Origin: Oscillospiraceae bacterium
Lineage (GTDB): Bacteria > Bacillota > Clostridia > Oscillospirales > Ruminococcaceae
Length of the DNA: 64,000 nucleotides
NCBI GenBank assembly: GCA_009777725.1
Contig: WRLG01000016.1
Location: 1-64,000 of the forward strand
Direction: 5' to 3'
The notes under the pieces were generated by a model. That model was not told the DNA's origin. It saw only the letters and a program-made list of their open reading frames with translations, and did not search any database. A program made the translations under genes and the position numbers. Shown here in pieces: positions 21,217 through 29,378 of the stretch; position 1 is the first letter of the stretch; the number at the start of each line of letters is the position of its first letter.

Positions 21217-21342
21217 TTATTGGTTGTTTTTTATGTAAACCCTGCACCGGGGCAATGGGGTTACATAAGCTCTGTCAAGCTCAAATTCCGGCAAATTATC
21301 AATCTGCGATTTAACATATTCGCGGTTTAACGTATCTGCCAT
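21217..21342 (-). pseudogene. Truncated array antitoxin at the promoter-proximal end
   Basis: Starts MADTLNREYVKSQIDNLPEF, clearly of the array antitoxin family, then runs after residue 25 into hairpin 9 and stops at codon 41. The C-terminal toxin-binding part and the toxin are absent. Confidence 0.65.
21235..21264 (-). repeat. Cassette hairpin 9
   Basis: GTAAACCCTGC-ACCG-GGGCAATGGGGTTAC, imperfect; first hairpin in the direction of transcription. Confidence 0.65.
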
Positions 21343-21372
21343 AAGAATCCCCCCCAAAAACACCGTAAACCC

Positions 21373-21401
21373 ATTATATCACAAAATTTACAACAAATCA
21401 A
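21373..21401 (-). promoter_or_regulatory. Array promoter, proximal copy
   Basis: On the minus strand TTGATT (21396-21401), 17 bp, TATAAT (21373-21378), followed at once by GGGTTTACGG, which resembles one arm of the cassette hairpins. It lies about 30 bp upstream of the first array ORF. Confidence 0.75.
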
Positions 21402-21575
21402 TAGTCAATTTGACAAAAATATAGCGCGGTTCTATGACAAAATCAGTGCAAACCGCCCAAAAATTGGAGCAAGCCGCTTGTTTTTTACACAAACTTTACA
21501 CAAACCCTGCCCCCTGCGCCCGAAAGGCAAAAGCTTTTCTCAAAAACAATAACCGCCTTTAAAAACCGTAAACCC

Positions 21576-21604
21576 ATTATATCACATAATTCTTAACAAA
21601 TCAA
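21576..21604 (-). promoter_or_regulatory. Array promoter, distal copy
   Basis: A second copy of the same 46-bp segment: TTGATT (21599-21604), 17 bp, TATAAT (21576-21581), then GGGTTTACGG. The 21343-21732 gap holds these two copies and nothing else I can identify. Confidence 0.7.
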
Positions 21605-21732
21605 TAGTTAAGCTGCCGAAAATATATTACAAATTTATTACAAAATCAATGCCGTCGGCTAAAACTCTTGAAAACTTATTAAACATATGCTATTATAATG
21701 TATATATCGGAAAACGGAAGGGGAGCTTGGTT

Positions 21733-22170
21733 GTGAAGGTTTCTACAAAGGGCAGATACGCGCTTAGGATGCTGCTTTATTTGGCTGAGCATAAAGATGA
21801 GGGGTTTATATCGCTTAAAAAAATTGCCGAGAGCGAGAATATATCAAAGCAATATTTAGAGCAGATTGTTTCTTTGCTGATTTCCTCCGGCATACTGCGC
21901 GCAAATCGGGGTAAGCAGGGCGGGTATATGCTGGCAAGGGAGGCGTCCGACTATACGGTGGGTCAGCTCTTGCTGATTACCGAGCGAAGCCTTACGCCCG
22001 TTTCATGCCTTGAAGATGAGTTGAACCAATGCTCACGTTCAAGGTTTTGCAAAACTCTTCCCGTCTGGGAAGGGCTGGGCAGGGTCGTTTACGACTACCT
22101 GAACGGCATTACACTGCAAGACATATTGGAACAGCACAAAGAAAAAGGCTCTTGCGATTACGTTATTTAA
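21733..22170 (+). CDS. Rrf2-family transcriptional regulator, IscR/CymR-like
   Basis: A 145-aa winged-helix regulator starting at GTG (21733; KVSTKGRYALRMLLYLAEHK). It has the Rrf2 motifs GFISLKKIAE, ISKQYLEQIV and RGKQGGYMLA, and three cysteines C92, C100 and C106 in the region where IscR/NsrR bind an Fe-S cluster. It sits just upstream of cysK, the arrangement of CymR, the Firmicute cysteine regulator. Whether it senses an Fe-S cluster or the cysteine synthase complex cannot be decided from sequence. Confidence 0.85.
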   Translation: MKVSTKGRYALRMLLYLAEHKDEGFISLKKIAESENISKQYLEQIVSLLISSGILRANRGKQGGYMLAREASDYTVGQLLLITERSLTPVSCLEDELNQCSRSRFCKTLPVWEGLGRVVYDYLNGITLQDILEQHKEKGSCDYVI

Positions 22171-22178
22171 AAAAACGC

Positions 22179-22208
22179 TTGACATATAGGGTTGCTATGT
22201 GTTATACT
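22179..22208 (+). promoter_or_regulatory. Promoter of cysK
   Basis: TTGACA (22179-22184), 18 bp, TATACT (22203-22208). The following CATATAAGTTTAATATG is an imperfect palindrome and a possible operator for the adjacent Rrf2 regulator. Confidence 0.65.
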
Positions 22209-22261
22209 ATAATATAAACATATAAGTTTAATATGTATTAAAATTTACAGGAGGAGTATGT

Positions 22262-23200
22262 ATGTCGGGAATTGCGCGTAATCTTACCGATTTGATTGGA
22301 AAAACACCTTTGCTGGAGCTTAGAAATTTCGGGGCGAAAAACGAATTGAAAGGGCGGTTAGTCGTTAAGCTTGAATATTTCAACCCGCAGGGCAGCGTTA
22401 AGGACAGGATTGCCTATTCCATGGTCAAGGATGCGGAGGATAAAGGGCTGATTACCAAGGATACTATTATAATAGAACCTACAAGCGGGAACACGGGGAT
22501 AGGTCTTGCCTTTGTCTGCGCCGCCAAGGGCTACAGGCTTATACTTACCATGCCGGAAACAATGAGTGTGGAACGCCGCAACATGCTTAAGGCTCTGGGT
22601 GCGGAGCTTGTTTTGACCGAGGGTGCAAAGGGTATGAAGGGAGCGATTGCCAAAGCCGAGGAGTTGGCGGCTCAAACCCCCGGTTCTTTTATCCCTCAGC
22701 AATTTCAGAATCCGGCAAATCCCGCCGTTCACAGGAAAACAACGGCGGAAGAAATTTGGAGCGATTCCGATGGAGAGGTTTCCGCATTTGTTGCCGGAGT
22801 AGGAACGGGCGGAACGGTTACGGGTGTAGGAGAGGTATTAAAGGAGAAAAACCCAAATATTAAGATTTTCGCGGTCGAGCCTGCCGATTCCCCGGTTTTG
22901 TCCGGCGGAAAGCCCGGTCCTCATAAAATACAGGGCATCGGCGCGGGGTTTGTGCCCGAAGTGCTTAACGTAAAAATCATAGATGAAATCATACAGGTCA
23001 AAAATGAAGAAGCCTTTGAAACGGCGCGAATGCTCGCCGGGACAGAGGGTTTGCTTGTTGGAATATCATCAGGCGCGGTAGCTTTCGCGGCATCGCAGCT
23101 TGCTAAACGCCCCGAATTTGAGGGGAAAATAATCATCGCACTTCTGCCCGATACGGGCGAACGCTATCTTTCAACACCGCTTTTTGTTGAGGAAAACTAG
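22262..23200 (+). CDS. cysK: Cysteine synthase (O-acetylserine sulfhydrylase)
   Basis: A PLP enzyme that makes L-cysteine from O-acetylserine and sulfide. The 312-aa product carries the PLP lysine K47 in NPQGSVKDR, the substrate loop [12 protein letters not shown] (from residue 72), QQFQNPANP, the phosphate-binding GTGGTVTG and a C-terminal [12 protein letters not shown]. Strong ribosome binding site AGGAGGAG. Own promoter plus possible read-through from the Rrf2 gene; followed by an intrinsic terminator. Confidence 0.96.
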   Translation: MSGIARNLTDLIGKTPLLELRNFGAKNELKGRLVVKLEYFNPQGSVKDRIAYSMVKDAEDKGLITKDTIIIEPTSGNTGIGLAFVCAAKGYRLILTMPETMSVERRNMLKALGAELVLTEGAKGMKGAIAKAEELAAQTPGSFIPQQFQNPANPAVHRKTTAEEIWSDSDGEVSAFVAGVGTGGTVTGVGEVLKEKNPNIKIFAVEPADSPVLSGGKPGPHKIQGIGAGFVPEVLNVKIIDEIIQVKNEEAFETARMLAGTEGLLVGISSGAVAFAASQLAKRPEFEGKIIIALLPDTGERYLSTPLFVEEN

Positions 23201-23208
23201 AGACTGTG

Positions 23209-23254
23209 AAAAAATGCTTCGGAATCCGAAATATCAGATTTCGAGCATTTTTTT
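23209..23254 (+). terminator. Terminator of cysK
   Basis: AAAAAATGCT (23209-23218) pairs with AGCATTTTTTT (23244-23254), with an inner CGGAATCCGAAATAT... CGGA/TTTCG-type stem. Confidence 0.75.
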
Positions 23255-23274
23255 GTCCCTGCATTTTTTTAATA

Positions 23275-23303
23275 TTGACTTTTATGCTTAATTGTGGTAA
23301 AAT
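23275..23303 (+). promoter_or_regulatory. Promoter of the GNAT/pyridoxal kinase operon
   Basis: TTGACT (23275-23280), 17 bp, TAAAAT (23298-23303). Confidence 0.6.
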
Positions 23304-23425
23304 AGTAATTAAAATAAACCGCTCATCATTTTATGCTAATGGCGTACTCCTAAACAGTTAATTACTAACTGTTAATTGCCATGGCGGAAACAAGCAGATT
23401 TTTTCAGAAAGGACTTATCTTTTTT

Positions 23426-23890
23426 ATGATAATAAGAACCGCAAAGCAAAGCGATATTGAAACGCTCTTGAAATTCAGGCTCGCGTATCTGCGCGAATCA
23501 TTCGACGGTGGCAGTTATGACGAGGCGGAAGTGACAAAACAGCTGAAAGATTATTTTATCCGCAATATAACTAGCGGCGTTTTTACGGCTTATTTTGCGG
23601 TTTTGCAAGAAAAAGTCGTTTCGGTTATATTTTTAATACGAGTGGAAAAGCCCGCGAACCCCCACTTTTTAAGCGGAAAAACCGCAATGCTTATGAATGT
23701 TTATACTCTGGAAGAATATAGGAGGCAGGGAATAGCCGAAACCCTGCTCCAAGCGGTGATTACAGATGCTAAAGCAGAGGGGATTTCCTGCATTGACCTT
23801 ACGGCTACCGCTCTGGGTAAGCCGTTATATGAAAAAAGCGGATTTAAATCCAGAAAAGACGGCGAATTGGAGATGAGGCTTAACTTATGA
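23426..23890 (+). CDS. GNAT-family N-acetyltransferase
   Basis: A 154-aa protein with the GNAT motif A 'EYRRQGIAETLLQAVI' (acetyl-CoA pyrophosphate loop R-R-Q-G-I-A) and a C-terminal 'GKPLYEKSGFK' motif B. The substrate is unknown. The start at 23426 fits the family (MIIRTAKQSDIETL); 15 codons upstream lack a ribosome binding site. Its stop overlaps the start of the pyridoxal kinase gene by 4 bp. Confidence 0.85.
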   Translation: MIIRTAKQSDIETLLKFRLAYLRESFDGGSYDEAEVTKQLKDYFIRNITSGVFTAYFAVLQEKVVSVIFLIRVEKPANPHFLSGKTAMLMNVYTLEEYRRQGIAETLLQAVITDAKAEGISCIDLTATALGKPLYEKSGFKSRKDGELEMRLNL

Positions 23891-24765
23891 ATAGAATACC
23901 TGCAAAAACCGCGGCAATACACGATTTATCGGGAATCGGCAGATGCTCGCTTACCGTGATTCTGCCTATACTATCAGCTATGGGCGTTCAAGCCTGCCCG
24001 ATTCCTACGGCGGTTCTCTCCGCGCATACGGGCGGCTTCGGGGATATGGCAATGCGCGATTTAACCGATTATATCCCGTCCGCTTTGGAGCATTATAAAA
24101 GCTTAAACAGCCGCTTTGACTGTGTTTACAGCGGTTATTTAGCATCGGCACGGCAGGTGGATTACTGCCTTGATTTTTTCTCCGCTAACCCCGCCGCCCT
24201 TAAAGTGGCAGACCCGGTTATGGGCGATAACGGCGCGCCTTACAGGATGCACACGCCGGAGCTTTGTAAGCGAATGAAAGAGCTCGCCAACGCCGCCGAC
24301 ATTATAACGCCCAATATCACCGAAGCGGCGATGCTTTTGGATGAAAACCCGCTTCAGCCCGATTTATCCTCCGAAAAAATGAAAGAATTTCTCTTGCGGC
24401 TTGCAGAACAAGGGGCGGGGAGTGTTGTTATTACAAGCGTTTTCGGGGAGGGTAAGCATTATAATATCTGCTATGAAAAAGCAATTGGAAAATTCAGCCG
24501 CGTTCCCTATACTCACATAGATAAATGCTTCCCCGGAACAGGTGATATTTTTACATCGGTTTTAGTTGGTAGTATATTAAACGGCGTTGCTCTGCCCTCC
24601 GCCCTAAGCCGCGCCGCCGCTTTTCTTGAAGCGGCAATCAGCTCAACCTGCGCTCTGCTCCCGGATAATGCCTGTCTAACCGAAACGCGGGAGGGAATCA
24701 TATTTGAAAATTGCCTTGAACAGCTTTTTTCCGACACCGGGTTATATGATTACGAAGAATTTTGA
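23887..24765 (+). CDS. pdxY: Pyridoxal/pyridoxamine kinase
   Basis: A 292-aa ribokinase-fold kinase that phosphorylates B6 vitamers. Visible are the N-terminal 'AAIHDLSGIGRCSLTVILPI', 'PTAVLSAHTGGF', 'ADPVMGDNG' and the anion-hole/catalytic 'CFPGTGDIFTSVLVG' with the general base aspartate. It is translationally coupled to the GNAT gene. The PdxY name rests on overall pattern; PdxK of another subtype is possible. Confidence 0.88.
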   Translation: MNRIPAKTAAIHDLSGIGRCSLTVILPILSAMGVQACPIPTAVLSAHTGGFGDMAMRDLTDYIPSALEHYKSLNSRFDCVYSGYLASARQVDYCLDFFSANPAALKVADPVMGDNGAPYRMHTPELCKRMKELANAADIITPNITEAAMLLDENPLQPDLSSEKMKEFLLRLAEQGAGSVVITSVFGEGKHYNICYEKAIGKFSRVPYTHIDKCFPGTGDIFTSVLVGSILNGVALPSALSRAAAFLEAAISSTCALLPDNACLTETREGIIFENCLEQLFSDTGLYDYEEF

Positions 24766-24783
24766 ACAAAGTGAGAGTTCCTT

Positions 24784-25218
24784 ATGAAAATCATAATCAC
24801 CGACCCCGCCCCCGGCGAAGAGGACACCGTCACAATCAGCGTGAAGTGCATGAGCGACAATATCGTGCAGGCAATCAGCCTGCTTAAAAATGCCGCAAGC
24901 TTAACCGTTTACCAAGATGACAAAGCCCTTATGCTCCCCGTTGCGGATATTTTCTACGTTGAGAGCGTTGACTTGAAAACCTTTGTTTACGCCGAAAAAG
25001 CAGTCTACCGCAGCCGCTTAAAGCTATACGAAGCGGAAGAGCTTCTTGGCAGAAGCGACTTTTTGCGAATCAGCAAGCAAACTATCGTCAATGTGCGAAA
25101 AATCAAAAGCGTTAAGCCGGCAGGTGACGGGCGGTTTCAAGCGGAGCTTGTGAACGGCGAAAAGGTAATCATATCGCGCCAATATGTCCCCGCGCTGAAA
25201 GAGAGGTTCGGGTTATGA
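24784..25218 (+). CDS. LytTR-domain DNA-binding regulator
   Basis: A 144-aa protein. The C-terminal 100 residues form a LytTR domain (LMLPVADIFYVESVDLKTFV, LYEAEELLGRSDFLRISKQT, then IVNVRKIKSVKP), which binds direct repeats. The N-terminal 40 residues resemble the short lead region of the stand-alone LytTR regulators paired with DUF3021 proteins. It overlaps the DUF3021 gene by 4 bp (ATGA). It probably controls the downstream ABC exporter. Confidence 0.9.
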   Translation: MKIIITDPAPGEEDTVTISVKCMSDNIVQAISLLKNAASLTVYQDDKALMLPVADIFYVESVDLKTFVYAEKAVYRSRLKLYEAEELLGRSDFLRISKQTIVNVRKIKSVKPAGDGRFQAELVNGEKVIISRQYVPALKERFGL

Positions 25219-25664
25219 AGCTGAAAGAAGCCTTGAAATTTATGCTTATATTCGGATGTATCGCTACAACATTTCAGACATTGTTCATCTCTGCGGCGGC
25301 ACTGCATTACGGCAACAATTCGTTTCAAGCAGTCCAAATGTACAGACTGCCGCTTATCGGCTTCGCAAGCACAATCCCAATCCTTATATTTGTTACAAAA
25401 GGAACGCCCGCGCGAATTGAGCTTGTAATCCGAAAAATACTGCATTTTATTCTCACCGCAAGCATTGTATTCGGGTTACTGATTCATTTTGAATGGGTCG
25501 AAGCGAAAACCGCCCTGCCCACCGCGCTTTTCTTCCTCGGCGTATATATATGCGGGTATATTTTAACGGAAATCCGCGATAAAAAAACAGCCGTTCAAAT
25601 TAACGCTAAAATCCAAGCCGAAAATGCAACTTACAATGCCGAAAACGCAACTTGCGATAATTAG
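25215..25664 (+). CDS. DUF3021 membrane protein
   Basis: A 149-aa protein with four membrane segments (about 8-30, 45-63, 73-92, 98-118) and a hydrophilic Asn/Ala-rich tail with NATYNAENAT repeats. DUF3021 proteins nearly always accompany a LytTR regulator, as here, and are thought to modulate it from the membrane. Function is inferred from context. Confidence 0.82.
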   Translation: MKLKEALKFMLIFGCIATTFQTLFISAAALHYGNNSFQAVQMYRLPLIGFASTIPILIFVTKGTPARIELVIRKILHFILTASIVFGLLIHFEWVEAKTALPTALFFLGVYICGYILTEIRDKKTAVQINAKIQAENATYNAENATCDN

Positions 25665-25666
25665 TA

Positions 25667-25713
25667 TTGACTTATAAAACACCTCCTGCTATGATGTTAT
25701 CGGGAGGTGTTTT
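25667..25713 (+). promoter_or_regulatory. Internal promoter overlapped by an RBS-sequestering hairpin
   Basis: TTGACT (25667-25672), 17 bp and TATGAT (25690-25695) form a promoter for the ABC ATPase. AAAACACCTCC (25676-25686) pairs perfectly over 11 bp with GGAGGTGTTTT (25703-25713), whose GGAGGTG is the ribosome binding site of that gene. Read-through RNA from the LytTR operon contains both arms and would hide the site or terminate at the T run; RNA from the internal promoter starts after the left arm and leaves it free. Confidence 0.6.
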
Positions 25714-25715
25714 TT

Positions 25716-26567
25716 ATGATTATTGAAGTAAAGGATTTACGCAAATCATACGGCGCGGTCACAGCTGTAAACGGAATCAATTTCACCGTGAACGAGGGGG
25801 ATTTATTCTCATTTTTAGGAACTAACGGCGCGGGGAAATCCACGACAATCAGCGTGCTTACCACGCTCTTACCCAAAACCTCCGGCACGGTCATAGTCGG
25901 CGGTTATGAGCCGGAGCGCGAAGCGGAGAAAATACGCGGGCTAATCGGAATTGTATTTCAAGACAGCGTACTAGACCCGATTTTAACGGTTCGCGAAAAT
26001 TTGGAAGTTCGCGGCAGTCTGTACGGATTGCGCGGGTTAAAATTGAAATCGGCGGTAGAAAACGCCGTAAAGCTTACCGATATGGGGGACTATGCAAACC
26101 GCCGCTTCGGTAAACTATCGGGCGGACAGCGCAGGCGCGCTGATATTGCGCGCGCGCTCATTAATATGCCGAAAATCCTCTTTCTTGACGAGCCGACCAC
26201 AGGGCTTGACCCCAAAACCCGCCGCGATATTTGGAAGCTGATTCGCGAACTGCAAAGAACAAACGGCATGACTGTATTTTTAACGACACATTACATGGAG
26301 GAAGCCGCCGAAAGTGACAGTATTTCCGTAATTTACAAAGGCGAAATCAAAGCCTCGGGGACACCTCTTGAGCTTAAAACACAATACTGCACCGATATTT
26401 TAAAGCTGACGTTAAATAGCGGCGAATATATAGAACAAAAGCTAAACAAAACCATTGATGCACTGCCGATTATAGCCAAACATGAAGGCGACATAGCCAA
26501 CATAGAAATCATAAACGGCACACTTGATGATGTATTCCTAAACTTAACAAAAATCGAAAGTGAATAA
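25716..26567 (+). CDS. ABC transporter ATP-binding protein (DrrA/CcmA-like)
   Basis: A 283-aa ATPase with Walker A GTNGAGKST, Q-loop 'VFQDSVLDPILTVREN', signature 'LSGGQRRRADIARAL', Walker B 'ILFLDEPTTGLD' and H-loop 'TTHYMEEA'. The C-terminal extension of about 70 residues (ending DDVFLNLT) is that of drug/daunorubicin-type exporters. The ATG at 25716 uses GGGAGGTG. It pairs with the permease at 26605. Confidence 0.93.
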   Translation: MIIEVKDLRKSYGAVTAVNGINFTVNEGDLFSFLGTNGAGKSTTISVLTTLLPKTSGTVIVGGYEPEREAEKIRGLIGIVFQDSVLDPILTVRENLEVRGSLYGLRGLKLKSAVENAVKLTDMGDYANRRFGKLSGGQRRRADIARALINMPKILFLDEPTTGLDPKTRRDIWKLIRELQRTNGMTVFLTTHYMEEAAESDSISVIYKGEIKASGTPLELKTQYCTDILKLTLNSGEYIEQKLNKTIDALPIIAKHEGDIANIEIINGTLDDVFLNLTKIESE

Positions 26568-26604
26568 TTGTTAGTTGTTAACTAATTTAAGGGGAGGCTT
26601 GAAA

Positions 26605-27456
26605 ATGCTGATTAAACGAAATTTACTTATATTTTTCCGCGATAAAGCGGCGGTATTTTTTTCACTGCTGGCAGTGCTGATTATCCTATTGCTGTATGTC
26701 CTGTTTTTGGGGAGCACAATGGAGGAAGCACTAAGCTCACAACTTGGATTTGAATCCGACAAAATCCCGGCGGTAATGGCAAGCATAGTTTTTTCGGGTT
26801 TAATCGCCGTAGCGAGCATTACGAGCAGTATGGGGGCTTTGCAAACCACCGTTACCGATAAAGAAAGGGCTTACAAGGATTTCCTCACAAGCCCGGCTTC
26901 AAGCGGCAAAATTACGCTTAGTTATATTTTAAGCAGCACCATTATAGGGTTAATCATGACGTTTATTTCGCTCATACTCTGCGTTGCTTATATCGCCTTT
27001 AGGGGCGGGAATTTGCCGGGGTTTACCGACTGCTTATTGCTGTTCTTAACTACGCTTTTGAGCGTTCTTTGCGGAAATTCAATCGTGTTTTTTATAACGG
27101 CGTTTATTAAAAGCGGCGGCGCGTTTACGGCAATGAGTACCGTTTTGGGGACGATGGTCGGCTTCCTTATGGGCGTATATATTCCAATCGGGCAACTCCC
27201 ATCTTCCGTGCAATGGGTGATTAAGTGCTTTCCGATGTCCCACGCGGCGGCTATGTTCAAGCAGGTTTTGGCAGATGGGGAATTATCGGAGCTGTTTGCA
27301 AACGCTCCGCCGCAGGTGCTTGGTGAATTGCGTGAAACTTTCGGCGTTGTGTTCACCTACGGCAATTATACGAGCGGATTTTGGTTTTCGGCGTTAGTGC
27401 TTGGCAGTACGGCGGCGTTGTTTTATGGGGCAAGTATATTGGTGGTTAGGGATTAG
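26605..27456 (+). CDS. ABC-2 type permease
   Basis: A 283-aa membrane protein with six predicted helices, an N-terminal 'KRNLLIFFRDKAAVFFSLL' and the ABC-2 features 'DKERAYKDFLTSPAS' and 'GVYIPIGQLP'. Together with the ATPase it forms an exporter of unknown substrate. Start at 26605 behind GGGGAGG. The 3' end overlaps the convergent rex gene by 4 bp. Confidence 0.9.
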   Translation: MLIKRNLLIFFRDKAAVFFSLLAVLIILLLYVLFLGSTMEEALSSQLGFESDKIPAVMASIVFSGLIAVASITSSMGALQTTVTDKERAYKDFLTSPASSGKITLSYILSSTIIGLIMTFISLILCVAYIAFRGGNLPGFTDCLLLFLTTLLSVLCGNSIVFFITAFIKSGGAFTAMSTVLGTMVGFLMGVYIPIGQLPSSVQWVIKCFPMSHAAAMFKQVLADGELSELFANAPPQVLGELRETFGVVFTYGNYTSGFWFSALVLGSTAALFYGASILVVRD

Positions 27457-28091
27457 TTGTTTCGGATTTCGTAGGTAAGTGTCATGATGCTGTCGCCCAG
27501 ATGTACGTTTTCTACTAAAATATCCTTATGTGTCAGTGAAAGGTCGTAGTGTCCGAAATTCCAAAAGGCTTTCACTCCGTATGATATAAGCGCGTCTGCA
27601 AGCTCATGAACCGCCGATTTAGGCGTACATAACACAGCCATATCGGGAGCTTCGCGCTTGCAAAACTCCCCTAAGGCTTCCAAGCCTTGGATTTTAAATC
27701 CGGCTACCTTTTTGCCGTGCTTATTGGGGTCGCTGTCAAAAACCCCTATCAGCTCACAGCCGTATTTTTTAAAGTTCATCCCTGCGGCAATAGCCGCGCC
27801 TAAGTTGCCCGCGCCTATTAAAACAGTCTTATAGCTTTGGTCAACACCCAGAATTTTGCCTATTTCTTCCCTAAGCTCAACCAGATTATAGCCGTAACCC
27901 TGCTGACCGAAGCCGCCGAAGCAGTTTAAATCCTGCCTGATTTGCGAAGCGGTAACAGCCATTCTTTTAGCAAGCTCCCCGGAGGATATTCTCACAATCC
28001 CCTGCTCAATCAATTCCCCGGTAAAGCGATAATAGCGCGGCAACCGCCTGATAACCGACATAGAAACGCTCTTCTTTAATTTGCCCGGCAT
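27453..28091 (-). CDS. rex: Redox-sensing transcriptional repressor Rex
   Basis: A 212-aa repressor that senses the NADH/NAD ratio and controls fermentation and electron-transport genes. The N-terminal winged helix (RLPRYYRFTGELIEQGIVRI, then TASQIRQDLNCFGGFGQQG) is followed by a Rossmann domain with VLIGAGNLGAAIA and a C-terminal swapped helix. Length is typical. It is transcribed away from icd's left end and may regulate genes in this window, but I did not verify a Rex box. Confidence 0.94.
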   Translation of the reverse strand: MPGKLKKSVSMSVIRRLPRYYRFTGELIEQGIVRISSGELAKRMAVTASQIRQDLNCFGGFGQQGYGYNLVELREEIGKILGVDQSYKTVLIGAGNLGAAIAAGMNFKKYGCELIGVFDSDPNKHGKKVAGFKIQGLEALGEFCKREAPDMAVLCTPKSAVHELADALISYGVKAFWNFGHYDLSLTHKDILVENVHLGDSIMTLTYEIRNN

Positions 28092-28150
28092 ATATACTGC
28101 ACATCCTTAAATCAATTAACAATTAACAATGAACAATTAACAGTTAACAG

Positions 28151-29353
28151 TTAACTAATTCTTTTATTTATTTCAAGTAAAAAGTCTTCGGCGTATACTA
28201 CTTTTTTGTTTGGGATTGTTGACAATGCGGCTAGGTCGCCGGTCATGACGCCTTCTTCGATTGTTTGCAGGGTTGCTCTTTCGAGTTTGTCGGCGAAAGC
28301 GCATAGAGCCGCGTTGCCGTCAAGCTCTCCTCTTTTACGCAACGCACCTGTCCATGCAAAAATTGTGGCTACGCTGTTGGTAGAGGTTTTTTGACCGTCC
28401 AAATGCTTGTAATAATGCGCTTGAACCGTGCCGTGAGCCGCTTCATATTCATATGCGCCCGAAGGGCTTACAAGCACGGAGGTCATCATCGCCAAGCTGC
28501 CGAAAGCAGAGGCTACCATATCGGACATAACATCGCCGTCATAATTTTTGCAAGCCCAGATATAGCCGCCCTCCGAGCGGACTACTCTTGCTACTGCGTC
28601 ATCTATTAAGGTGTAAAAATACCAGAGCCCTGCCTCGTCAAATTTTGCCTTGTATTCTTTTTGATATATTTCCTCGAAAATATCTCGGAATCGGCGGTCG
28701 TATGTTTTGGATATAGTATCCTTTGTCGCAAACCACAAATCCTGCTTTGAATCAAGCGCGTATATAAAGCAAGCCTTTGCAAAGCCCGCTATAGATTCAT
28801 CGGTATTATGAATACCCTGCACAATGCCGCCCGTATTTTCAAAATCGTTAACGGGCAGGCGCGTTTCATTCCCGGCTTTATCCGTTATAAGAAGCTCTGC
28901 TTTAGAGCCCGCACCGATTAAGCTTTCGGTATTTCTGTACATATCGCCGTAAGCATGACGGGCGATTGTAATGGGCTTTTTCCAATTCGGCACGTAAGGG
29001 GTGATTCCTTTTACGATAATCGGGGCGCGGAATACCGTGCCGTCAAGAATAGCCCTTATGGTTCCGTTAGGGGATTTCCACATTTCTTTGAGGTTATATT
29101 CGGTTACTCTTTCGGCATTAGGCGTAATCGTGGCGCATTTTACGGCTACGCCGTATTTTTTCGTAGCCTCAGCTGAATCAAATGTCACCTTATCGTTGGT
29201 ATCGTCCCTGTGCTTTAAGCCTAAGTCATAATATTCTGTTTTTAAATCAATGTAGGGGGTAAGCAGAATGTCTTTAATCCATTGCCATAGGATTCTCGTC
29301 ATTTCGTCTCCGTCCATCTCCACTAAGGGGGTGTTCATTTTAATTTTCTCCAT
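28151..29353 (-). CDS. icd: NADP-dependent isocitrate dehydrogenase (dimeric, eukaryotic-type)
   Basis: Oxidative decarboxylation of isocitrate to 2-oxoglutarate. The 400-aa protein starts with [20 protein letters not shown] and has '[20 protein letters not shown]', '[11 protein letters not shown]' and '[12 protein letters not shown]', the pattern of the subfamily II (eukaryotic-like) IDH found in some Clostridia and Bacteroides. With aconitase at 33890 it gives the oxidative branch from citrate to 2-oxoglutarate used for glutamate synthesis in anaerobes. No citrate synthase is in the window. Confidence 0.95.
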   Translation of the reverse strand: MEKIKMNTPLVEMDGDEMTRILWQWIKDILLTPYIDLKTEYYDLGLKHRDDTNDKVTFDSAEATKKYGVAVKCATITPNAERVTEYNLKEMWKSPNGTIRAILDGTVFRAPIIVKGITPYVPNWKKPITIARHAYGDMYRNTESLIGAGSKAELLITDKAGNETRLPVNDFENTGGIVQGIHNTDESIAGFAKACFIYALDSKQDLWFATKDTISKTYDRRFRDIFEEIYQKEYKAKFDEAGLWYFYTLIDDAVARVVRSEGGYIWACKNYDGDVMSDMVASAFGSLAMMTSVLVSPSGAYEYEAAHGTVQAHYYKHLDGQKTSTNSVATIFAWTGALRKRGELDGNAALCAFADKLERATLQTIEEGVMTGDLAALSTIPNKKVVYAEDFLLEINKRIS

Positions 29354-29378
29354 TTTTAAAAAGCCTCCAATGTTAATT

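Noticed and set aside
16801-21342. Integron cassette array with attC sites
   Set aside because: The layout is suggestive, but the hairpin arms GTAAACC/GGTTTAC do not fit the GTTRRRY/RYYYAAC core and no integron integrase is in the window. Reported only as integron-like.
16801-21342. CRISPR array
   Set aside because: Repeats are spaced 200-900 bp apart and the intervals are coding; no cas genes.
21668-21699. Promoter TTGAAA...TATAAT for the Rrf2 gene
   Set aside because: The spacer is 20 bp, too long for a confident call, although TATAAT itself is good.
25137-25445. Minus-strand ORF opposite the LytTR/DUF3021 genes
   Set aside because: No family similarity or ribosome binding site; shadow of real genes.
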